The notes below the pieces were generated by a model. It was not told the DNA's origin and ran no database searches. It saw nothing but the letters and a program-made list of their open reading frames with translations. Source: Gaiellasilicea sp963749515 (GTDB lineage Bacteria; Actinomycetota; Thermoleophilia; Gaiellales; Gaiellaceae). Taken from it: a stretch of DNA of 64,000 bases. Position numbers and translations under genes: made by a program. This document shows, piece after piece, positions 19,727 to 27,984 of this stretch. Position 1 is the stretch's first letter. Each line of letters opens with the position of its first letter. The stretch spans positions 62,001 to 126,000 of the forward strand of contig CAVVMR010000006.1 in the NCBI GenBank assembly GCA_963749515.1, read 5' to 3'.

Positions 19727-20157
19727 AGCTGCCCATGGACAAGGCGGCGATCGAGGCAATCCTCCCGCACCGCGATCCGTTCCTCCTGCTGGACGAGGTG
19801 ACCGAGCTCAGCCCCGGCGCACGCGTGGTGGCCCTCAAGCTCGTGACCGAGGACGATTGCGCAGGCCACTTCCCCGGCAACCCGATCATGCCCGGCGTGA
19901 AGATGGTCGAGGCACTCGCGCAGGCGGGCGCAGTCGCGGTTCTCAGCGAGGAGGAGAACCGCGGCAAGATCGCTCTCTTCGCGGGGATCGACGACGTTCG
20001 CTTCAAGCGCGTCGTGCGTCCCGGCGACCAGCTGACGCTCGAGTGCGATCTCGAGACCGTGCGCGGCCCGATCGGCCGAGGCAAGGCGCGCGCGACCGTG
20101 GACGGGGAGCTCGCCGTCCGCGGCACCCTCACCTTCGCCGTGGACCGGTCGTCGTGA
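19723..20157 (+). CDS. fabZ: 3-hydroxyacyl-ACP dehydratase FabZ
   Basis: 144 residues, hotdog fold. It dehydrates 3-hydroxyacyl-ACP in fatty-acid elongation. The catalytic motif GHFPGNPIMPGVKMVEALAQ holds the active His and Glu; ILPHRDPFLLLDEV is the family N-terminus. GTG 19723 overlaps the sigma-factor stop (GTGA); ATG 19735 is an alternative. The stop overlaps fabH (GTGA). Confidence 0.93.
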   Translation: MKLPMDKAAIEAILPHRDPFLLLDEVTELSPGARVVALKLVTEDDCAGHFPGNPIMPGVKMVEALAQAGAVAVLSEEENRGKIALFAGIDDVRFKRVVRPGDQLTLECDLETVRGPIGRGKARATVDGELAVRGTLTFAVDRSS

Positions 20158-21152
20158 TCGGCTCGGCCAACGGCAGGAAGATCGGGATCACGGGCCTCGG
20201 CGTCTACGTCCCGGACCGGGTGTTCACGAACAAGGATCTCGAGCAGTTCGTCGACACGACGGACGAGTGGATCGTCGAGCGCACCGGAATCCGTGAGCGG
20301 CGGTTTGCGACCAAGGACCAGGCGCTGACTGACATCGCGGCGCCGGCAGCAATCGCCGCCCTGGCCGACGCAGGCGTCGACGCCTCGTCGATCGACCTGA
20401 TCGTCGTGGCCACGGTGACCCCGGACATGATGTTCCCGACGAGCTCCGCGCTGCTCGCCGACTCGCTCGGAATGCCGGATGCGGCCGCCTACGACCTGCT
20501 CGCCGGCTGCACGGGGTTCATGTACGCCCTCGCCCAGGCCTACAGCATGGTCTCTTCCGGCCTCTCGAAGCGCGCACTCGTGGTCGGTGGCGACGTGCTC
20601 TCGAAGATCCTCGACTGGACCGATCGCTCGACCCTCGTCCTCTTCGGCGACGGCGCCGGCGCGGTCGTCGTCGAGCCGGTCGAGACGGGCGGCTTTCTCG
20701 GCTTCGAGCTCGGTGCGGACGGCGGTGGAGGCGACACCCTCTGGCTTCCGGGGAGCGGCTCACGGCACTTCGAGGATGCCGACAAGCTCGTGAAGATGAA
20801 CGGCCGGGAGGTCTTCAAGTTCGCGACCCGCGTGATGGTCAGCTCCGCAGCAAAAATCCTGGACGAATGCGGCCTGACGGTGGACGATGTCGATGTGTAC
20901 GTGCCGCATCAAGCGAACAAGCGCATCATCGATCACGCCGCAGGGAAGCTCGGGATCCCGGCTGAGAAGATCGTGGTCAACGTCGACCGCTACGGCAACA
21001 CGTCGTCGGGCTCGATTCCGCTTGCGCTCGCAGATGCAGCTGCAGACGGCCGCTTGCACGAGGGAGAATTGGTGTTGATGACCGGAATGGGAGCGGGCCT
21101 CACCTGGGGCTCCGCCTTGATCGAATGGACGAACGGGAGGGTCGCCGCGTGA
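20154..21152 (+). CDS. fabH: 3-oxoacyl-ACP synthase III FabH
   Basis: 332 residues. It starts fatty-acid synthesis by condensing acyl-CoA with malonyl-ACP. The Cys-His-Asn triad is present: LLAGCTGFMY (Cys119), VPHQANKRI and NVDRYGNTSSGS. GTG 20154 overlaps the fabZ stop; the gene's own TGA overlaps fabD's GTG. Thiolase-fold glycine loop GMGAGLTWGSALIEW closes the protein. Confidence 0.96.
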   Translation: MIGSANGRKIGITGLGVYVPDRVFTNKDLEQFVDTTDEWIVERTGIRERRFATKDQALTDIAAPAAIAALADAGVDASSIDLIVVATVTPDMMFPTSSALLADSLGMPDAAAYDLLAGCTGFMYALAQAYSMVSSGLSKRALVVGGDVLSKILDWTDRSTLVLFGDGAGAVVVEPVETGGFLGFELGADGGGGDTLWLPGSGSRHFEDADKLVKMNGREVFKFATRVMVSSAAKILDECGLTVDDVDVYVPHQANKRIIDHAAGKLGIPAEKIVVNVDRYGNTSSGSIPLALADAAADGRLHEGELVLMTGMGAGLTWGSALIEWTNGRVAA

Positions 21153-22069
21153 GCAAGATCGCCTTCATGTTCCCGGGCCAGGGCTCGTACGAGGCCGGGA
21201 TGGGACGCGACGTCGCCGAGGCAGTGCCTGAGGCGATGGCCGTCTACGAGGCCGGCAGCGCGGCCTCCGGGTTGGACCTCAGGCAGGTGTGCTTCCACGG
21301 CCCGGTGGAGGACCTGCTCGACACGAAGCTGCAGCAGCCCGCACTCGTCACCACGAGCCTGGCGATCAACGCTGCAATTCGCGCGCACGGGATCGTGCCC
21401 GACTATGTGGTCGGCCATTCCGTCGGCGAGTTCGCTGCGCTCGGTGCAGCGGAATCGCTCAGTGACGCCGACGCGATCGGGCTCGTGCGCGAGCGCGGAA
21501 TCGCAATGGCGGAGGCGGCGCGCGCGCGCCCCGGCTCGATGGCCGCCATCCTCGGGCTCGCCGACGAGGTCGTCGAGGGCCTCTGCCATCGGATCGCGAA
21601 CGTGTGGCCGGCGAACTACAACTGCCCCGGCCAGATCGTCATCTCCGGTGAGGATGACGCGGTGGGCGAGTGCTGCGTCGAGGCGGAGGAGGCGGGGGCT
21701 CGCCGCGCTGTTCGGCTGCGCGTGTCGGGAGCCTTCCACTCGCCGCTCGTCGAGAAGGCGGCCGAGAAGCTTCGCCCCGCGGTCGAGCGAATCCACTTCG
21801 CCGACCCGCGGACGGCGTTCATGTCGACCGTGACGGCGAAGCTCGAGGATGCGGGCCGCTATCGCGAGCTGCTCGTCGAGCAGCTGACCGCGCCTGTCAA
21901 GTTCACCCAGGCCGCGCGTGAGCTGATCGGCAAGGGCGTGACGGTGTTCGTCGAGGTCGGCCCCGGCAATGTGCTCAGCGGTTTACTGAAGAGGATCGAC
22001 AGGAGCGTGCGCACCGTCTCCGTCAGCAACATGCAAGAGCTGCGCGAGCTGGAGGAAACGCTTGCCTGA
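21149..22069 (+). CDS. fabD: Malonyl-CoA:ACP transacylase FabD
   Basis: 306 residues. It moves malonyl from CoA to acyl carrier protein. FMFPGQGSYEAGMG is the family start and GHSVGEFAAL carries the catalytic serine; the catalytic His lies in GAFHSPLV. GTG 21149 overlaps the fabH stop and fits family N-termini better than an ATG 24 bases upstream. Its end overlaps fabG by 8 bases. Confidence 0.96.
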   Translation: MSKIAFMFPGQGSYEAGMGRDVAEAVPEAMAVYEAGSAASGLDLRQVCFHGPVEDLLDTKLQQPALVTTSLAINAAIRAHGIVPDYVVGHSVGEFAALGAAESLSDADAIGLVRERGIAMAEAARARPGSMAAILGLADEVVEGLCHRIANVWPANYNCPGQIVISGEDDAVGECCVEAEEAGARRAVRLRVSGAFHSPLVEKAAEKLRPAVERIHFADPRTAFMSTVTAKLEDAGRYRELLVEQLTAPVKFTQAARELIGKGVTVFVEVGPGNVLSGLLKRIDRSVRTVSVSNMQELRELEETLA

Positions 22070-22790
22070 CTTCGCGTCCCTGGACGGGAAGACAGCGCTG
22101 GTCACAGGAGCATCTCGCGGAATCGGTCGCGCGATTGCGACCGAGCTCGCCGCTGCGGGCGCAAGCGTGGTCGTCGGCTACCGGTCGGGGCAGGAGGAAG
22201 CCGAGGCGCTGGCGGCCGAGATCGGCGGCCGCGCGATCCAGGCGGACGTCTCGAACGCGGACGAGGCGCGCCGGCTCGTCGAGGAGGCCGGCGACCTCGA
22301 CATCCTCGTCAACAACGCGGGTCTCACCCGCGACGGTCTGCTGGCGCGGATGTCGGACGAGGACTGGCGAACGGTGATCGACACCAACCTTTCGTCCGTC
22401 TTCTACACCTGCCGCGCGGTGACGAGGCCGATGATGAAAAAGCGCGCGGGCTCGATCGTGAACATCTCGTCCGTCGTCGGCGTGCACGGGAACTGGGGCC
22501 AGACGAACTACGGGGCGTCGAAAGCGGGGATCATCGGCTTCACCAAGTCGCTCGCCCGCGAGCTCGGGTCCCGCAACGTGCGCGCGAACGTCGTTGCCCC
22601 GGGCTATGTGAAGACGCAGCTCACGGACGTGTTGCCAGAGGATGCGACCACGGCGATGCTGCAGAACACACCGCTCGGCCGCCTCGGCGAGCCGGAAGAC
22701 GTAGCCGGAGCGGTACGCTTCCTTTGCTCCGAAGCAGCCTCGTTCATCACGGGTGAGGTGCTGCTCGTCGACGGTGGACTGGGGATGTAG
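22062..22790 (+). CDS. fabG: 3-oxoacyl-ACP reductase FabG
   Basis: 242-residue short-chain dehydrogenase that reduces 3-oxoacyl-ACP with NADPH. Cofactor motif TGASRGIGRA, NNAGLTRDGLL, and the Ser-Tyr-Lys triad (NISSVVG, YGASKAG) are clear, as is the closing DGGLGM. The start is TTG 22062, 6 bases after GGAGGA and inside the end of fabD. The stop overlaps fabF's start by one base. Confidence 0.96.
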   Translation: MPDFASLDGKTALVTGASRGIGRAIATELAAAGASVVVGYRSGQEEAEALAAEIGGRAIQADVSNADEARRLVEEAGDLDILVNNAGLTRDGLLARMSDEDWRTVIDTNLSSVFYTCRAVTRPMMKKRAGSIVNISSVVGVHGNWGQTNYGASKAGIIGFTKSLARELGSRNVRANVVAPGYVKTQLTDVLPEDATTAMLQNTPLGRLGEPEDVAGAVRFLCSEAASFITGEVLLVDGGLGM

Positions 22791-24046
22791 TGAGTACGAA
22801 CGGCAGAAGACGCGTTGTCGTGACCGGCCTCGGAATGGTGACGCCGCTCGGCAACGACGTCGAGACCAGCTGGGAGAACCTGATCGCGGGTGAGTCCGGC
22901 GCGGCCGACATCCAGCAGTTCGACGCCAGCGAGTTTCCCGTCCACTTCGCCTGCGAGCTCAAGGACTTCGAACCGACACAGTGGATCGAGCGCAAGCAGG
23001 CACGGCGCATGGACCGCTTCGCGCAGATGATCGTTGCCGCGTCGCGCCAGGCCGAGTCCGACTCGGGGATCGACATCGCCAAGGAGAACGACCGCGTCGG
23101 GGCGTCGATCGCAACCGGAATCGGCGGCCTCGGGGCGTTCCAGGACTGCTACCAGACGCTGATCGACCGCGGTCCCGATCGCGTCAACCCGTTCTCGATC
23201 ACCGCGATCATCCCCAACATGGGCGCCGGCTGGGTCTCGATGGAGCTCGGCACGCGAGGCCCGCTCTCGTCCCAGTGCACGGCCTGTGCTGCCTCCAACA
23301 TGGCGATCGGCGAAGGCGCGGACGCGATCCGGCTCGGCCGTGCGGACGCGATGATCTGTGGCGGCACCGAGGCCGGAATCACGCGGGTCGGCATCGCCGG
23401 CTTCGGCGCGATGCGCGCGCTCTCGCGCCGCAACGACGATCCGAAGCGCGCTTCCCGGCCGTTCGACGCCGGCCGCGACGGCTTCGTGATGGGCGAGGCC
23501 GGCGGCGCAGTCGTGCTCGAGGAGCTGGAGCACGCGAAGGCGCGCGGGGCGAAGATCTATGCGGAGCTGATCGGCTACGGCGTCTCGTCCGACGCGAATC
23601 ACGTCACCGAGCCGGATCCCGCCGGCACGAACCCGGCACGCGCGATGAAGATGGCCTTCGGCGACGCGGGCATCGACCCGTCGGAGGTCGGCTACATCAA
23701 TGCGCACGGCACCTCGACGCCGCTCGGAGACACGTCGGAGACGCGGGTGATCAAGCTGGCGGTGGGCGAGGAGAACGCCTACAAGATCCCGGTCTCCTCG
23801 ACGAAGGGGGCCACCGGGCACTGTCTCGGGGCGGCGGGCGCGGTCGAGGCGATCTTCACCATCCTCGCGACTCAGCGCGGCGTCCTGCCGCCGACGATCA
23901 ACTACGAGAACGAGGATCCGTCGTGCGATCTCGACTACATCCCGAACGAGTCGCGGAAGGCAGACATCACGGTGGGCGTCTCGAACTCGTTCGGCTTCGG
24001 CGGCCACAACGCGTGCGTCGTGTTCCGCAAGCACGACGGCGAGTGA
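22790..24046 (+). CDS. fabF: 3-oxoacyl-ACP synthase II FabF
   Basis: 418 residues, the main chain-elongating condensing enzyme. The Cys-His-His triad is intact: SSQCTACAASN, NAHGTSTPLGD and STKGATGHCLGAAGAVE. GTG 22790 follows directly on fabG; in many bacteria acpP sits between these two genes, but here there is no room for it. The stop overlaps the next GNAT gene (GTGA). Confidence 0.96.
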   Translation: MSTNGRRRVVVTGLGMVTPLGNDVETSWENLIAGESGAADIQQFDASEFPVHFACELKDFEPTQWIERKQARRMDRFAQMIVAASRQAESDSGIDIAKENDRVGASIATGIGGLGAFQDCYQTLIDRGPDRVNPFSITAIIPNMGAGWVSMELGTRGPLSSQCTACAASNMAIGEGADAIRLGRADAMICGGTEAGITRVGIAGFGAMRALSRRNDDPKRASRPFDAGRDGFVMGEAGGAVVLEELEHAKARGAKIYAELIGYGVSSDANHVTEPDPAGTNPARAMKMAFGDAGIDPSEVGYINAHGTSTPLGDTSETRVIKLAVGEENAYKIPVSSTKGATGHCLGAAGAVEAIFTILATQRGVLPPTINYENEDPSCDLDYIPNESRKADITVGVSNSFGFGGHNACVVFRKHDGE

Positions 24047-24525
24047 CCCCGCCGGTCATTCGTCCGGCGACCTCGCAGGATGCCGCCGCCGTCGCCGCGA
24101 TCTGGCGTGACGGCTGGCGCGACGGCCATCTCGGTTTCGTGCCGGACGCCCTCGTCGCCGTGCGTACGGACGAGTCGTTCGACACGCGCGCAGTGAACCG
24201 TGTCGGTGACACGACTGTCGCCGTGGTCGGCCAAGAGGTGGCGGGGTTCGTGATGGTTGTCGGCGACGAGGTCGAGCAGGTCTACGTCTCCTCACGGCAC
24301 CGCGGCGCCGGTGTCGCCGACGTGCTGCTGGCCGAGGCGGAGCGGCAGGTGCGCGAGAATGGGCACGCGGCTGCATGGCTGGCCGTCGCCGACGGCAACG
24401 CGCGAGCGCGGTCGTTCTACGAGCGAGCGGGATGGCGTGACGAGGGCGGCTTCGACTATGCCGCCGCGGTCGAGGACGGATCCTCCGTCGCCGTTCCCTG
24501 CCGCCGCTACGTGAAGACGCTCTAG
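24043..24525 (+). CDS. GNAT family N-acetyltransferase
   Basis: 160 residues. The acetyl-CoA-binding motif A is VEQVYVSSRHRGAGVADVLLAEAERQVRENG, and ARSFYERAGWRDEGG is the typical GNAT C-terminus. Translation is coupled to fabF by GTGA, so it is the last gene of the fab operon; a link to lipid metabolism is possible but unproven. The 3' end overlaps the convergent GNAT gene by 4 bases. Confidence 0.85.
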   Translation: MTPPVIRPATSQDAAAVAAIWRDGWRDGHLGFVPDALVAVRTDESFDTRAVNRVGDTTVAVVGQEVAGFVMVVGDEVEQVYVSSRHRGAGVADVLLAEAERQVRENGHAAAWLAVADGNARARSFYERAGWRDEGGFDYAAAVEDGSSVAVPCRRYVKTL

Positions 24526-24995
24526 AGCCGCAGCTCAAGCAGAACGACGTCGCGCCAAGCGCCGCCCAACTCGCCGATCCGCTCGCGCCTCCCGACTTCG
24601 CGGAAGCCGTGCGCACGGTGCAGGCGGAGGCTCGCCGCGTTCTCCGGGAAGATCCCTGCCTGCAGGGTCCAGAGGCCTCCGTCGCGGGCGCTCGCGATCA
24701 GCGCCGAGAGGAGGGCCCGGCCGACGCCTTGCCCGCGCGCGCCTTCGGCCACGTACACGCTCTCCTCGCCCACCCCGCGGTAGACGGCGCGGCTCGAGTA
24801 CGGAACGACCGCGATCCAGCCGGCGACATCGCCGTCGATCTCGGCGACGAACCGGTGCTCGGCCAGGTGGCGGGCGTCCCACTCCTCCCAGGTCGGCACC
24901 GCCGTCTCGAACGTCGCGTCACCGGTTGCGATCCCCTCGGCGAAGATCGCCGCGACCACGGGCCAGTCGGAGTGAAGCAGCGGGCGGATGATCAC
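24522..24995 (-). CDS. GNAT acetyltransferase, phosphinothricin/methionine-sulfone acetyltransferase-like
   Basis: 157 residues. IRPLLHSDWPVVAAIFAEGIATGDATFETAVPTWEEWDARH, with the ATFE segment, and SVYVAEGARGQGVGRALLSALI match the Pat/MddA group, which acetylates phosphinothricin or oxidised methionine analogues. GTG 24995 is chosen from the family N-terminus and a TTGAAT hexamer 6 nt upstream. It is divergent from the cupin gene with only 21 bp between. Confidence 0.85.
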   Translation of the reverse strand: MIIRPLLHSDWPVVAAIFAEGIATGDATFETAVPTWEEWDARHLAEHRFVAEIDGDVAGWIAVVPYSSRAVYRGVGEESVYVAEGARGQGVGRALLSALIASARDGGLWTLQAGIFPENAASLRLHRAHGFREVGRRERIGELGGAWRDVVLLELRL

Positions 24996-25016
24996 GACGT
25001 GATTCAATCGCGTCGG
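24996..25016. promoter_or_regulatory. Compact divergent promoter (GNAT / cupin)
   Basis: The 21 bp between the two start codons hold TTGAAT on the minus strand (25002-25007, 6 nt before GTG 24995) overlapping TTCAAT on the plus strand (25003-25008, 8 nt before ATG 25017). Both transcripts would be leaderless or nearly so. Confidence 0.35.
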
Positions 25017-25502
25017 ATGGACGAGGTGAACGTCTACGACGACGAGTGCACCGACGGCACCGAGGAGCCGGGGTTCCGCAACCGCGAGCGGCCGCTCGGG
25101 GAGACACTCGGTGCGCAGAAGATCGGCGGCACCGTCTACCTGATCGAGCCCGGCCAGCGCATCTGTCCGTACCACTGGCACTTCGGCGAGGAGGAGTGGA
25201 TGCTCGTCCTCGAGGGGGCGGTGACGCTACGGACGCCGCCGGGGGAGCGTGAGCTTGGCCGAGGCGACGTCGTCGCGTTCCCCACCGGCGCCGGCGGTGC
25301 GCACGACATCCGTTGCAGCGGCGAGCAGGAAGCGCGCGTCCTGATGCTCTCGACGATGTCCGACCCGGAGATCTGCGTCTACCCGGACAGCGAGAAGCTG
25401 GGCGCATCGGCCGGGTACTCGCGAACGGACGGCGCCCGCGCACGCCTGCTCAACCGTGAGGCCGCCAACCTCGAGTACTTCGACGGGGAGCGCGCCGAAT
25501 GA
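25017..25502 (+). CDS. Cupin-domain protein
   Basis: 161 residues with one cupin_2 barrel. Metal-binding motif 1 is PYHWHFGEEEWMLVLEG and motif 2 is FPTGAGGAHDIRCSG. The N-terminus carries several acidic residues and LGETLGAQKIGGTVY; the C-terminus (YPDSEKLGASAGYSRTDGARARLLNR) is shared by uncharacterised cupins thought to bind small sugars or acids. Substrate unknown. It starts a coupled operon: its stop overlaps the HAD gene's ATG. Confidence 0.85.
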   Translation: MDEVNVYDDECTDGTEEPGFRNRERPLGETLGAQKIGGTVYLIEPGQRICPYHWHFGEEEWMLVLEGAVTLRTPPGERELGRGDVVAFPTGAGGAHDIRCSGEQEARVLMLSTMSDPEICVYPDSEKLGASAGYSRTDGARARLLNREAANLEYFDGERAE

Positions 25503-26164
25503 CCCGCTGGGCGACGTTCGACTGCTACGGGACGCTGATCGACTGGAACGCCGGAATCGCGGGTGTGTTGGAGCGACTCTTCGGTTCCGAGCGAACACCG
25601 GATCTGCTGGCCCGCTACCACCGGCTCGAACCGGAGGTGCAGGCCGAGACCTACCGCAGCTACGCGGAGGTGCTCACGCTGACGCTCGAGCGGCTCGTGT
25701 CGGAGACCGGCCTGTCGATCCCGGAAGGGGAGTCGGGGGCGCTTGTCCACTCGCTGCCTGACTGGCCGCCGTTCCGAGAGGTACCGCAGGCGCTCGGCGA
25801 GCTTCGCAAGCGCGGCTGGAACCTTGCCATCCTCTCCAACACCGATCGCGCGCTGATTTCGGAGTCGGAGAAGTCGCTGGGCGCACCGATCGACCTCGTC
25901 GTCACGGCCGAGGACGTCGGCTCGTACAAGCCCACCCACGGACACTGGGACCGCTTCTTCGAGCTGACGACCGCCGACCGCGAGCACCACGTGCACGTCG
26001 CGGCCAGTCTCTTCCACGACGTCGCTCCGGCGCGTGAGCTCGGGCTGAAGATCGTCTGGATCAACCGGCTGGGCGAGGAGCCCGAGCCTGAGCCAGACCG
26101 CGAGCTTCCCGACCTGTCTGCGCTCGCCGACACGCTCGACGAGCTCGTCCCCGCCCCGGGATGA
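25499..26164 (+). CDS. HAD hydrolase, type II (S)-2-haloacid dehalogenase-like
   Basis: 221 residues. Motif I FDCYGTLIDW has the nucleophile Asp of HAD enzymes; FDxYGTL is the haloacid-dehalogenase variant. Motif II is LSNTD, motif III the lysine in GSYKPTHGHW, motif IV AASLFHDVAPARELG. The cap is helical. Substrate cannot be told from sequence: many such proteins are phosphatases. ATGA overlap with the cupin gene upstream and the GNAT gene downstream. Confidence 0.88.
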   Translation: MTRWATFDCYGTLIDWNAGIAGVLERLFGSERTPDLLARYHRLEPEVQAETYRSYAEVLTLTLERLVSETGLSIPEGESGALVHSLPDWPPFREVPQALGELRKRGWNLAILSNTDRALISESEKSLGAPIDLVVTAEDVGSYKPTHGHWDRFFELTTADREHHVHVAASLFHDVAPARELGLKIVWINRLGEEPEPEPDRELPDLSALADTLDELVPAPG

Positions 26165-27069
26165 CGCTCCGTCCACCGGGGGACGACGACTTCGACGCGA
26201 TCCTCGAGCTGATGAACGCACATCAGCTCGCCGCGTTCGGCGAAGCCGACTCGACCGAGGATGAGCTGCGGACGTGGCTGACCACGCCCTACGTCGTGGT
26301 CGAGCGTGACATCCGTCTCCTCGAGCAGGACGGGCGGCTCGTCGGGTACATCGACGTCGATCCGAACAAGGCGGACCCGCCGCTGTGGTGGTGCGATCTC
26401 AAGCTGTCGCCGGACGTGGACGCGGATGCGGCGGCCGCAGAGCTCGTCGCCTGGCTCGAGGACCGCACGGAGGGAGTCGGGACGCTGCGGGTGTGGACCT
26501 CTGCCACCGACGCACGCGTGCTCGGCGCGCTCGAGCGGCTCGGCTTCGCGCCCGTACGGCATTCCTACCGGATGGAGATCGATCTCGCGAACGGGGCGGC
26601 CGAGCCCGTCTGGCCGGCCGGGATCACGGTTCGCGCGTTGACTCACGGGGAGGAGAGGCGCCTCTACGACGCGTTCGTCGAGGTCTGGCAGGACACGTCG
26701 GACCCACCTGACGAGACCTTCGAGGAGTGGGCCCACTGGTTCACCAGGGCGGAGACGTTCGAGCCGTCCCTCTGGTTCCTCGCGCTGGCGGACGACGAGC
26801 TGGCCGGGTTCGCTGTCTGCCGGAAGGACACGAACGATCCGGACGCCGGCCACGTCGAGCTGCTCGGCGTACGGCGACCCTGGCGACGACAGGGCCTCGG
26901 CGAGGCGTTGCTCCTGCACTCCTTCCAGGCATTTCGCCGGCTGGGCTGGTCGCGTGGGACGCTGGGAGTCGACGCCTCCAGCCCCACCGGCGCGACGAGG
27001 CTCTACGAGCGGGCCGGAATGCGGGTCTACCGGGACACGGTCTTCCTCGAGCGGCCGAGACGGGGCTAG
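26161..27069 (+). CDS. Double-GNAT acetyltransferase, MshD-like (paralogue 1)
   Basis: 302 residues made of two GNAT folds. The N-terminal copy (1-140) is degenerate; the C-terminal copy has the acetyl-CoA loop VRRPWRRQGLGEALLLHSF and TRLYERAGM. Layout and size resemble mycothiol synthase MshD. It overlaps the HAD gene (ATGA). A paralogue of the same length lies next to it. Confidence 0.85.
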   Translation: MTLRPPGDDDFDAILELMNAHQLAAFGEADSTEDELRTWLTTPYVVVERDIRLLEQDGRLVGYIDVDPNKADPPLWWCDLKLSPDVDADAAAAELVAWLEDRTEGVGTLRVWTSATDARVLGALERLGFAPVRHSYRMEIDLANGAAEPVWPAGITVRALTHGEERRLYDAFVEVWQDTSDPPDETFEEWAHWFTRAETFEPSLWFLALADDELAGFAVCRKDTNDPDAGHVELLGVRRPWRRQGLGEALLLHSFQAFRRLGWSRGTLGVDASSPTGATRLYERAGMRVYRDTVFLERPRRG

Positions 27070-27072
27070 GCT
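27067..27072 (+). promoter_or_regulatory. Internal leaderless -10 element
   Basis: TAGGCT, which includes the stop codon of the upstream GNAT gene, lies exactly 6 nt before GTG 27079. It would allow separate leaderless transcription of the second GNAT and the arginase-fold gene. Confidence 0.4.
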
Positions 27073-27078
27073 TCCCCC

Positions 27079-27984
27079 GTGGTGAAGGCCGAGCTCGTTT
27101 CCGCTTCGTCCGCCGACGCTCCGCGGATCGCCGGGCTGCTGAACGCGATCAGCGAGCAGCACTACGGCGAGGCCGATCTGACCGCGGCCGAGGTGGCGAC
27201 GTGGTTCGACCACGAGGAGCTCGAGGTGCTGCTCGCCCAATCGAGCGGCCGGCTCGTCGGCTATGCCGACCGGTGGCGCGAGGCCGAGCGCGACCGCGCC
27301 TGGCTCGACGTGCGCGTGCTGGAAGGCGAGGTGGGTGCGGGCGGCGAGCTCCTGCGCGAGAGCGAGCGGCGGGCGCAGCCGGACGTCGATCCGGGCGCGC
27401 TGGCGATGACGTACGTGGCCGCCGTCGACGAGACGATGCGCGACGTCGTCGAGGCAGGGGGCTACACGGCGATCCGCTCGTCCTATCGCATGTCGATCGC
27501 ACTCGACGCCCCGCCCGCCCCTGAGTGGCCGGACGCAATCGAGGTGGCGACCTACACACCCGCGGATGAGGCGGCCGTCCACGAAGCGCATCAGGAGTCG
27601 TTCCTTGACCACTGGGAGCACAAGGACGAGTCGATCGAGGAGTGGCGGAAGTGGTTGATCGGCAGCCCCAGCTTCGACCCGAATCTCTGGTTCGTCGCGC
27701 GTGATGGCGGCGAGGTCGCCGGCATCTCGCTCTGCGGCGTCGCCGCCTCCGGCGATCCCGAGCACGGGTTCTGCCGGGTGCTCGCCGTGCGGCGGCCGTG
27801 GCGGCGGCGGGGCCTCGGCCTCGCGCTCCTGCAGCACTCGTTCGTGGAGATGGAGCGGCGCGGGATGACGAAGGCCAGCCTGGGCGTCGACGCAAAGAAT
27901 CTCACCGGCGCCGTTGCTCTGTACGAGCGCGCCGGGATGCACGTCGAGCGACGCTCGGACTGCTGGCAGAAGGAGCTCGGGTGA
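27079..27984 (+). CDS. Double-GNAT acetyltransferase, MshD-like (paralogue 2)
   Basis: 301 residues, tandem paralogue of the gene before it: VRRPWRRRGLGLALLQHSF and ASLGVDAKNLTGAVALYERAGM align closely with that protein, while the N-terminal halves have diverged. Two GNAT folds as in mycothiol synthase. The true acceptor is unknown. Its stop overlaps the next gene's GTG. Confidence 0.85.
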   Translation: MVKAELVSASSADAPRIAGLLNAISEQHYGEADLTAAEVATWFDHEELEVLLAQSSGRLVGYADRWREAERDRAWLDVRVLEGEVGAGGELLRESERRAQPDVDPGALAMTYVAAVDETMRDVVEAGGYTAIRSSYRMSIALDAPPAPEWPDAIEVATYTPADEAAVHEAHQESFLDHWEHKDESIEEWRKWLIGSPSFDPNLWFVARDGGEVAGISLCGVAASGDPEHGFCRVLAVRRPWRRRGLGLALLQHSFVEMERRGMTKASLGVDAKNLTGAVALYERAGMHVERRSDCWQKELG

